7,524 nt of DNA from Desulfurococcales archaeon (lineage in GTDB: Archaea > Thermoproteota > Thermoprotei_A > Sulfolobales > Desulfurococcaceae). The notes under the pieces are model-generated. The model did not search any database. It was not told where the DNA came from and saw only the letters and a program-made list of their open reading frames with translations. Below, one piece after another: positions 1 through 3,910 of the stretch; within the stretch, counting starts at the first letter, position 1, and each line of letters begins with the position of its first letter. The translations under genes were made by a program, and so were the position numbers. Where the stretch lies: NCBI GenBank assembly GCA_015522345.1, contig WAML01000107.1, positions 1-7,524 on the forward strand, read 5' to 3'.

Positions 1-187
1 ATAGCTATGTAAACCATTAGGAAATTAGTAGCCAGGGACATAACTTTGGATATAATGTCTACATTAGTATAACTAAAAACTAGTGTATTTTATAACACTA
101 AATCAATAAATCAATAACTATCCTCGATATAGATAAAAATACAACTGTGCATACACTATTTCCTAAATTTTATTCTTATTAATTTTA
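1..187. other. Gene-free left edge
   Basis: No open frame or decayed coding sequence is recognisable here. The stretch is very AT-rich. It contains a 6-bp inverted repeat (TAGTGT at 81-86 and ACACTA at 95-100) and a tandem octamer (AAATCAAT at 100-107 and again at 108-115). Neither can be assigned a function. It lies just past the reconstructed end of the broken vapC, so it may include the end of that transcript. Confidence 0.5.
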
Positions 188-695
188 TTATGTTATGGTT
201 TTCCGCCATTCTCTATATTCTTTAGGTGATATTACTTGCAACTTATTTACTGTGGTTGTATATCCTTCTTCTCTCATTTTTCCAAGGTTCTATCTAGGTT
301 CTTGCTAATTTTATACCAGTCATTGAGATCATTTGTTAATTATTATAGGTATGTCGTTGAGAAGCATTAGTGGGGCATGGATTGAGTCATACTTAATGTT
401 TACTACTTCATTTATTACGGCGGCCAATCTTATTATGTCTTCTTTTATGTTCAGCAATTCTAGGTCTAATGATAGGTAGTCTTCTATAGCTCTTCTAGCG
501 ATATAAAAGAGCTTATCTTTTAGAGATCTTTGAGAGAGAACTTAGAACCTCTAAAGCCACTAGAATTGAACCATAGGCTTCATAAATTCCTCTATCAATA
601 TCTTTTAGGATCTCGGCACATAATCTCTCGTATACCGGGTGATGTATTATAGCGTAAACGTAGATATTTATATCAATGTATGCTTTAATCTCCAT
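188..695 (-). pseudogene. vapC: Frameshifted VapC-type PIN-domain toxin
   Basis: This would encode a PIN-domain ribonuclease toxin paired with the antitoxin immediately upstream. The reading starts at ATG 695, inside the end of the antitoxin gene (11-nt overlap), and runs in four frames: 695-519, 517-338, 336-280 and 277-191, with a final TAA at 190-188. Three single-base indels explain all frame changes: an extra A in the A4 run at 518-521, an extra A near 337, and a lost A in the A5 run at 277-281. Repairing them gives about 168 residues with all four PIN acidic positions present: Asp in YIDIN, Glu in ALEV, Asp in KYDSIHA and Asp in TNDLNDW. The end (EYREW) resembles archaeal PIN proteins of this type. 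There is no nonsense substitution, so the decay looks recent. Sequencing error in A-tracts is the alternative. The longest intact piece is the first 60 residues and cannot form a full PIN fold. Confidence 0.85.
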
Positions 696-924
696 TCCAA
701 GATTCCTCAACGAGTTTAACGGCATCAACGTTAATAGGCTCACCAACTAGGCTAAGCATATCATCTGTAGGATTCCTCCTACGAGGCACTATGGGTTCCA
801 GAACTATTTTTCCATCTTCAACCTTAACTCTCAAGAAATCACCAATACGAATACCCAGTTTTTCTCTAACTTCTTTGGACAACGTTATCTGATACTTACG
901 TGTAACCTTCACTACGATATACAT
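685..924 (-). CDS. vapB: VapB-type antitoxin, AbrB/SpoVT fold
   Basis: A 79-residue protein. Residues 4-45 form a swapped-hairpin AbrB DNA-binding domain (VTRKYQITLSKEVREKLGI, then GDFLRVKVEDGKIVLEP). The acidic tail, residues 54-79 (ending VEESWNGD), is where VapB proteins of this kind bind and block their PIN toxin. Such antitoxins also repress their own promoter. The family usually has Pro in the ITLPKE position; here it is Ser17. The stop overlaps the start of the toxin gene by 11 nt, the standard antitoxin-first layout. The ATG at 924 has a weak Shine-Dalgarno-like GTGAT just upstream. A tandem heptamer lies 10-24 nt before the start and may be its operator. The antitoxin is intact although the toxin is broken, so it may now act alone or serve another toxin. 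Confidence 0.9.
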   Translation of the reverse strand: MYIVVKVTRKYQITLSKEVREKLGIRIGDFLRVKVEDGKIVLEPIVPRRRNPTDDMLSLVGEPINVDAVKLVEESWNGD

Positions 925-933
925 GCTATCACA

Positions 934-948
934 AGTACTACGTACTAC
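934..948. promoter_or_regulatory. Possible antitoxin operator: tandem heptamer and inverted repeat
   Basis: GTACTAC occurs twice in tandem (935-941 and 942-948). Overlapping it is a perfect inverted repeat, AGTAC-TAC-GTACT (934-946). It lies 10-24 nt upstream of the antitoxin ATG, where a dimeric AbrB-fold repressor would block its own transcription. Assignment as the operator is inference from position and symmetry. Confidence 0.45.
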
Positions 949-1160
949 ACAAAACCTAAAACTCTGTCTTCTTTACTGAAAGACTCCTATAGTGCATAAC
1001 ATCCATTATGACATGGCTTGTTCGGTAATTATCCTCATCGGAGGTAAAATGTTTCTTTTATTCATTTCTAGAAAATCCTATTTTGTCAATACCTTATCTT
1101 ATTAAGGAAGAAATGTAAACTCATCAATTCTGTAGAGATGTCCTGAAAACTATATAAAAC

Positions 1161-1508
1161 CTAGCTTAAGCAGGGAGAGTTCGAATAGTCATGGAGTCTT
1201 TTTGATGCAGCCCATTCTATCAGTGGCTTTATGAGTTTACGTAGTTCCGCACCCTCCTGGGTTAAGATATACTCAACTTTGGGGGGCATTACTGGATAAA
1301 CCTTCCTCTCTACTAACCCTGCTGCTTCTAATTCCCTTAACCTTCTTGCCAAGATCTTAGGTGTAAGCCCTGGAAGAGCTTTGAGGATTTCGTTAAATCT
1401 AGCACGACCCTTGCCCCCAATAACAGCTATTATTAAAAGAGCCCACTTCCTACTAATAACGTCGAGAATATCTTCAAGAGGACACAAACATTTAGAGGAC
1501 TTACTCAT
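1161..1508 (-). CDS. HxlR-family winged-helix regulator, probably redox-sensing
   Basis: A small transcription factor of the HxlR (DUF24) family, 115 residues from the chosen start. The family signature is clear: an N-terminal Cys followed by PLEDILDVISRKWALLII, then a helix-turn-helix (FNEILKALPGLTPKILARRL) and the wing with RELEAAGLVERKVY, ending near EGAELRKLIKPLIEW. Members such as YodB and HypR sense disulfide or electrophile stress through the conserved N-terminal Cys. This protein has two close together (CLC, at residues 7 and 9) and one more at the C-terminus (SPCLS). I chose ATG 1508 because GGGAG lies 5 nt upstream; ATG 1520 would add MGVE. The gene diverges from a thiol-disulfide protein and shares its promoter, which carries a perfect palindrome, so control of that neighbour and of itself is likely. 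The stop is TAG at 1161-1163. Confidence 0.87.
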   Translation of the reverse strand: MSKSSKCLCPLEDILDVISRKWALLIIAVIGGKGRARFNEILKALPGLTPKILARRLRELEAAGLVERKVYPVMPPKVEYILTQEGAELRKLIKPLIEWAASKRLHDYSNSPCLS

Positions 1509-1552
1509 CTCTACTCCCATAGAGGAAAGCTTATTTCTAAACTGGAACTATA

Positions 1553-1579
1553 CAATATAAATACTTTCTAAAGTATATT
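1553..1579. promoter_or_regulatory. Shared divergent promoter with perfect palindrome
   Basis: The box at about 1555-1563 reads ATATAAATA on the plus strand and TATTTATAT on the minus strand, so it can act as TATA in both directions. A start about 26 nt away would fall near 1585 for the thioredoxin-fold gene and near 1533 for the regulator. Overlapping the box is a perfect inverted repeat, ATACTTT-CT-AAAGTAT (1561-1576), well suited to an HxlR dimer. Binding there should shut both promoters. Promoter and operator roles are inferred. Confidence 0.6.
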
Positions 1580-1599
1580 AACTTTCCTGGGGAAACCAT

Positions 1600-1848
1600 A
1601 TGGGGCATGTAATCGAGGTGTTCGTAACTGGATGTCCATTGTGCCATGAAGCTATAGAGATTGTTAAGAAAGCAATGTGCCCTGAATGCATACTCAAAGT
1701 ATATAATGTCCTTGTAAATCCTCGGTACATGGAAAAGATGAGAAGGTACCATGTAAAAGCTCTACCCACTATAATTATCGATGGAAAGAGAAGGTTCGAA
1801 GGAGTTCCCGAACTTGAGGAAATTAAGAACGCTCTAAGAACACAATAG
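1600..1848 (+). CDS. Glutaredoxin/thioredoxin-fold protein with two CxxC motifs
   Basis: An 82-residue cytosolic protein of the small archaeal thioredoxin/glutaredoxin-like group. The first strand (HVIEVFVTG) leads into the active-site motif CPLC at residues 12-15. The cis-proline loop before the next strand is KALPTIIIDGKRRFEG, where LPT is the substrate-contact segment of the fold. The length is near the 75-85 residues usual for this group. A second motif, CPEC at residues 27-30, follows the first helix and is not part of the standard fold; it could form a second disulfide or bind metal. The likely role is thiol-disulfide exchange, taking electrons from a thioredoxin-reductase-like enzyme. 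The gene diverges from an HxlR regulator across a palindromic promoter, which suggests induction by oxidative or thiol stress. The physiological partner is unknown. Confidence 0.83.
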   Translation: MGHVIEVFVTGCPLCHEAIEIVKKAMCPECILKVYNVLVNPRYMEKMRRYHVKALPTIIIDGKRRFEGVPELEEIKNALRTQ

Positions 1849-1952
1849 CCATTATCTAATGGAATTTACTTTTAACTACTACTTTTTAGAAATACAATGA
1901 TCGTTCCCAATAAAGTATTGAAAACAATTACATGGATAACTTTATAAATCAC

Positions 1953-2252
1953 TTACAGTAGAATGGAAGTGATCATAAATATTAGTAAGCATGTTGAGGC
2001 CAGGGCATTTAAGGCTAGTAATTGTACGTTGAACGCTACGTATGATGCGTATGCCACTCTTGAAGGATCCTTATTTAACTTAGTGTCATTTACGACTATT
2101 ATAATTATATCTTTAACCAGGGATAAGTTAAGACAAACAAGCAATTTCCATACTTCTTCATCACTAGACACCTTACCCGTTTCACTGCCTATGACAAGTT
2201 CATAAGCTACACAATACACGTTATTTCTTAATATTAAATGAGGACTAGGTAT
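1953..2252 (-). pseudogene. Decayed SagB-type nitroreductase remnant
   Basis: One open minus-strand frame covers this segment with no convincing start. It runs from just after an in-frame stop near 2255 and is preceded by further stops. The order of features resembles FMN nitroreductases of the SagB type. A PSP and VYCVAYEL segment matches the PSAGALYPLEVYVVAY region. Then comes a hydrophobic strand, DIIIIVVND, where the family has APVNIVIAAD. Last is ASYVAFNVQLLALNALAS, where the family has a helix of the form AAQNVYLQAEALGLG. After that the glycine-rich end is lost, and a neighbouring frame carries a short piece (IYDHF) that may continue it. Key glycines are replaced, so it cannot be functional as read. 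The plus-strand open frame over the same bases has no family features. This is recognition by eye of a degraded pattern; a chance frame remains possible. Confidence 0.4.
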
Positions 2253-2336
2253 TTACAGTGGGTTCTAAACTATTAGGTTAATATCTTTACCATCTTGGTT
2301 AATAGCTAATTTGGTGATCGTGGCTAAAGGGTTTTT

Positions 2337-2358
2337 AAAACTTCAAGAGTTTTTGAAG
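2337..2358 (-). terminator. Hairpin plus T-run behind the C/D sRNA
   Basis: On the minus strand CTTCAA (2358-2353), a 6-nt loop and TTGAAG (2346-2341) form a perfect 6-bp hairpin followed at once by TTTT (2340-2337). It begins 13 nt after the D box of the sRNA. Archaeal termination relies mainly on the T-run, so the hairpin may instead protect the RNA 3' end. Confidence 0.35.
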
Positions 2359-2366
2359 ACATTGCT

Positions 2367-2435
2367 GGGCTCAGCACTCAAGACCTAGTTCATCGGCTTT
2401 TCTTGCCTCAGCTTCGCCGAGTTCATCACTCTGGT
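2367..2435 (-). ncRNA. Box C/D guide sRNA
   Basis: Read on the minus strand this has every element of an archaeal 2'-O-methylation guide: C box GTGATGA (2429-2423), an 11-nt guide, D' box CTGA (2411-2408), C' box CCGATGA (2396-2390, matching the consensus in its last five bases), a second guide and D box CTGA (2374-2371). The RNA would assemble with L7Ae, Nop5 and fibrillarin. The guide next to D ends in TCTTGAGTG, complementary to CACTCAAGA. That fits the anticodon loop of tRNA-Leu(CAA), and the N+5 rule places the methyl group on C34. The D' guide (ACTCGGCGAAG) pairs with CTTCGCCGAGT; I could not assign this target. A TATA-like element at about 2455-2469 would start the RNA near 2435, a few bases before the C box. 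The C'-D interval of 15 nt is slightly long. Ends are approximate. Confidence 0.72.
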
Positions 2436-2453
2436 TATAATGTTTTGTACTAA

Positions 2454-2470
2454 TCTATTTTATTTTTAGT
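2454..2470 (-). promoter_or_regulatory. TATA-type promoter of the C/D sRNA
   Basis: On the minus strand CTAAAAATAAAATAG gives an A-rich TATA-like box centred near 2461. A start about 26 nt downstream falls near 2435, six nt before the C box, which suits an sRNA with a short 5' end. Confidence 0.5.
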
Positions 2471-2510
2471 TACTAGAGGCTATGGAGTGTGGTATTAGCT
2501 GTTTATAGGT

Positions 2511-2524
2511 AAAGGATAAAAATC
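2511..2524 (+). promoter_or_regulatory. BRE/TATA promoter of tRNA-Gly
   Basis: AAAGG followed by ATAAAAAT (about 2511-2523) resembles a BRE plus TATA box. Initiation about 26 nt downstream would fall near 2545, leaving a leader of about 9 nt for RNase P to remove before the tRNA begins at 2554. Confidence 0.5.
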
Positions 2525-2553
2525 CTCTATACTCTAGAATATGATTCGTGGAT

Positions 2554-2664
2554 GCGGCGGTCGTCTAGCCTGGACTAGGACATAGCCTTTCCTGCGCGGG
2601 AAGGCTACCTGAAGCCGGCCCTCCAAGCCGGAGATCCCGGGTTCAAATCCCGGCCGCCGCACCA
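2554..2664 (+). tRNA. tRNA-Gly(UCC) with an intron, CCA encoded
   Basis: Decodes GGA/GGG-type glycine codons. The acceptor stem pairs GCGGCGG (2554-2560) with CCGCCGC (2654-2660), followed by discriminator A and an encoded CCA (2662-2664). The D arm is 2563-2581 (GTCT/GGAC stem, one T-G wobble, with G18-G19 at 2572-2573). After removing 2582-2613 the anticodon stem is CCGGC (2615-2619) with GCCGG (2627-2631). The loop CCTCCAA puts TCC at 34-36. The variable loop is AGATC and the T arm is CCGGG-TTCAAAT-CCCGG (2637-2653). The mature tRNA is 79 nt with CCA. Position 33 is C instead of the nearly universal U. An unspliced reading would not give a valid D-anticodon junction, so the intron is needed. 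A T4 run at 2685-2688 may end transcription. Confidence 0.93.
2582..2613 (+). other. Non-canonical tRNA intron, position 25/26
   Basis: A 32-nt intron lies between tRNA positions 25 and 26 instead of 37/38. Its core is a 10-bp hairpin: TAGCCTTTCC (2583-2592) with GGGAAGGCTA (2598-2607), one T-G wobble, loop TGCGC. Exon bases 2576-2579 (TAGG) pair with intron bases 2608-2611 (CCTG) to make the 4-bp central helix. The 3-nt bulges are 2580-2582 and 2612-2614. Cutting each after its second base removes exactly 2582-2613. The exon-side outer helix is missing, so this is a relaxed bulge-helix-bulge, typical of crenarchaeal heteromeric splicing endonucleases. Confidence 0.88.
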
Positions 2665-2865
2665 ACCCTTATATACTTCAACTATTTTGTCTAACAACCA
2701 AGTGTATTCATCTCAGTTATGCAGGTAATAATTGTTTTAACGAGTTTATTTTTCTAAATGTTTTCTAAATACTAACCAAGGCTACTCCAAATAGATCCTA
2801 CATGAATTCAATATAAAGTCTACACAAGGGTGAACACGTGGGTAACTAATCTAATACTTCTTTAG

Positions 2866-3036
2866 TTAATAATGATCCCCGTGGTCATGGGTAACAATTA
2901 TGTAGTCTAGTCTACTTGTTTCTCTAACATAGTCTCTAGGATTTATTTGTTAATTAAAGTAGTGTATTAGCTTTCTATTCTTAACCAAGATAGTGTACGG
3001 GAAATTATGTTTACAGTCAACAATTAACCATTACAT
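2866..3036 (-). pseudogene. Decayed metallo-beta-lactamase-fold hydrolase
   Basis: One minus-strand frame carries the fold's hallmark. A strand (YIIV) is followed by THDHGDHY at about 2892-2869, the HxHxDH zinc-binding motif. Before it is PYTILVKNRKLIHYF, matching the opening strands of UlaG-like proteins, where the family reads as a hydrophobic strand, a GK turn and a strand ending in DP. The link segment QINPRDYV also fits this family. The frame is interrupted by stops at 3033-3031 (right after a possible ATG 3036), 2952-2950 and 2868-2866 (directly after the zinc motif). Beyond 2866 similarity fades, so the C-terminal two thirds of a typical 210-240 residue protein are lost or unrecognisable. 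Upstream, the same frame stays open to about 3110 with a plausible but unidentified segment. No frameshift is needed in the recognisable part, so decay was by substitution and by loss of the end. Confidence 0.7.
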
Positions 3037-3262
3037 TAGCTCTAACACTTCGCTATTAAGGTTTCCAACAGGTCTCTTTTCAACTCTGTAACAATCACCG
3101 ATCTTAGATCATAAAAGTAAAAATAGATAATGACTATCTAATTGCTACGTATTTATACTCAAACTCTACTCCTATGCATAAAGATCGAAAATAATACGAT
3201 ATAATTCCAGCCTGATTTAGTATAGACTCTCTGATATAGTAGTTGCTTATGTATCTTCTTGA

Positions 3263-3349
3263 ATGGCGAGAAAAAGTGTTTTATTTACGGCATTATCGGT
3301 ATCATTGGCTATAATCATTGTATTTTTATACCATATTATCCTGTCTTGA
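3263..3349 (+). CDS. Possible 28-residue membrane or signal-peptide-like ORF
   Basis: ATG 3263 to TGA 3347-3349 encodes 28 residues. A basic start (MARKS) is followed by about 21 strongly hydrophobic residues (positions 6-27), like one membrane helix or a signal peptide. I see no Shine-Dalgarno sequence and no clear TATA box. It could be a small membrane protein, or the surviving start of a lost exported protein. A sugar-binding protein of the neighbouring transporter would begin this way. It could also be chance in AT-rich DNA, since a minus-strand frame overlaps it. It ends 36 nt from the convergent end of rbsD. Confidence 0.2.
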   Translation: MARKSVLFTALSVSLAIIIVFLYHIILS

Positions 3350-3385
3350 ATGGAGATATCTAAAAATAACTAGAATAACTTAGGT

Positions 3386-3802
3386 CTAGAAAGGTACTCC
3401 TGATACTAGAGCTATGTTTGCGTATGGTGTAAACTCTCCTGTTCTAACAACGAATTTTGCATTAGCTACATACTTTCTCTTAAACTCTTCATGAGTAACA
3501 AATACTATGTCTTCTTCTTTTATCCCCTGGTACTTGTCTAGCAAGATAATAATTTCTTTATAGAGCTCTGGAGAAACACGTTTTGTTTCTTCAGCTAAAA
3601 CAACTTTTTCAACAACTACTTCTCTCAAAATAGCCTCTAGTACATCTACAAACCTTGGTATACCAGGAGCTACTGCAACATCTACACGTATAACTCCCTC
3701 TGGTATGGGTAGACCTGCATCTGCTATAACAAATACGTCTTTATGGCCTAGTTCAGCTAATTCATATGAGAGTAGAGGATTTAATATACCTGTCTTCTTC
3801 AA
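3386..3802 (-). CDS. rbsD: RbsD-type D-ribose pyranase
   Basis: Catalyses interconversion of beta-ribopyranose and beta-ribofuranose, supplying the sugar form that ribokinase uses. The 138 residues match the 131-139 usual for RbsD and align end to end with the E. coli protein. The N-terminus is MKKTGILNP. His20 and Asp28 lie in ELGHKD...ADAGLPIP. THEEFK holds His104 and Lys108, and the C-terminal GEFTPYANI holds Tyr127 and Asn129; these are the conserved active-site positions of the family. The start is TTG 3802, supported by AGGTGG (3812-3807) 4 nt upstream and by the conserved N-terminus. The gene is transcribed away from ribokinase, sharing the 108-nt region between them, instead of leading the operon as in bacteria. 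FucU and related mutarotases share the fold, but the LPIP and GEFTPYANI segments and the neighbours favour RbsD. Confidence 0.95.
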   Translation of the reverse strand: MKKTGILNPLLSYELAELGHKDVFVIADAGLPIPEGVIRVDVAVAPGIPRFVDVLEAILREVVVEKVVLAEETKRVSPELYKEIIILLDKYQGIKEEDIVFVTHEEFKRKYVANAKFVVRTGEFTPYANIALVSGVPF

Positions 3803-3812
3803 ACTACCACCT
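3800..3812 (-). promoter_or_regulatory. Shine-Dalgarno site with TTG start of rbsD
   Basis: On the minus strand AGGTGG (3812-3807) matches the crenarchaeal Shine-Dalgarno consensus AGGTGA in five of six bases and sits 4 nt before TTG (3802-3800). It decides the start, since no ATG is available that would keep the conserved N-terminus. Confidence 0.65.
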
Positions 3813-3846
3813 AAAAGTGATCTCTAGTACTAATTAATCCTCTGTC

Positions 3847-3866
3847 CTTAAATAGCTTTAAATATT
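3847..3866 (-). promoter_or_regulatory. Probable rbsD promoter
   Basis: On the minus strand two TATA-like boxes lie in series: ATATTTAAAG (3866-3857) and CTATTTAAGG (3856-3847). The nearer one predicts a start near 3826, giving a leader of about 24 nt with room for the Shine-Dalgarno site. Which box is used cannot be told from sequence. Confidence 0.4.
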
Positions 3867-3876
3867 TTCAACATCT

Positions 3877-3893
3877 ACTATAATATAATAAAA
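3877..3893 (+). promoter_or_regulatory. Probable promoter of the rbsK-rbsA-rbsC operon
   Basis: TATAATATAATAAAA (about 3879-3893) is a strong TATA-like run centred near 3885. A start about 26 nt downstream falls at about 3911, the first base of the ribokinase TTG codon, so the mRNA may be leaderless. AGCTTT at 3854-3859 and AAAGCT at 3891-3896 form an inverted pair around it that might be an operator. Confidence 0.5.
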
Positions 3894-3910
3894 GCTCTAG
3901 ACCCTACGGT

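Larger units (their letters stand above)
2665..3385. other. Long stretch without an intact gene
   Basis: Between the tRNA and rbsD there is no intact gene of ordinary size. The middle (about 2866-3036, minus) is a metallo-hydrolase remnant, listed separately. Inside it is an inverted repeat (TAACTAA 2843-2849, TTAGTTA 2862-2868) that may be chance. From 2665 to 2840 I see nothing beyond T-runs. From 3037 to 3262 there is only a short minus-strand frame without a start (stops near 3136 and 3285) and a TATA-like TATAAATAC on the minus strand at about 3149-3158, which could be the old promoter of the remnant. A possible 28-codon reading frame is at 3263-3349. Confidence 0.5.

Noticed and set aside
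81..115. Inverted repeat and tandem octamer at the left edge, considered as a CRISPR or mobile-element end
   Set aside because: Too short, only two copies, and no spacer regularity or transposase nearby.
1060..1135. Possible second C/D sRNA on the minus strand (TTGATGAG and CCGATGAG boxes downstream of a TATA-like TTTATATAG)
   Set aside because: No CTGA D or D' box lies at a suitable distance, so the box set is incomplete.
1537..1769. Two minus-strand open frames opposite the glutaredoxin-like gene
   Set aside because: They are antisense shadows of a clear CxxC thioredoxin-fold gene and have no recognisable domain.
1963..2205. Plus-strand open frame of 80 codons
   Set aside because: It has no family features, promoter or Shine-Dalgarno site, and mirrors the minus-strand nitroreductase-like frame.
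2843..2868. Inverted repeat TAACTAA/TTAGTTA as a terminator or hairpin
   Set aside because: It is AT-only apart from one pair, has a 12-nt loop and no T-run, and lies inside the MBL remnant.
3137..3285. Minus-strand frame of about 49 codons ending in a plausible-looking EFEYKYVAIR
   Set aside because: It has no start codon and no recognised family, and an open frame of this length is not rare by chance in AT-rich DNA.
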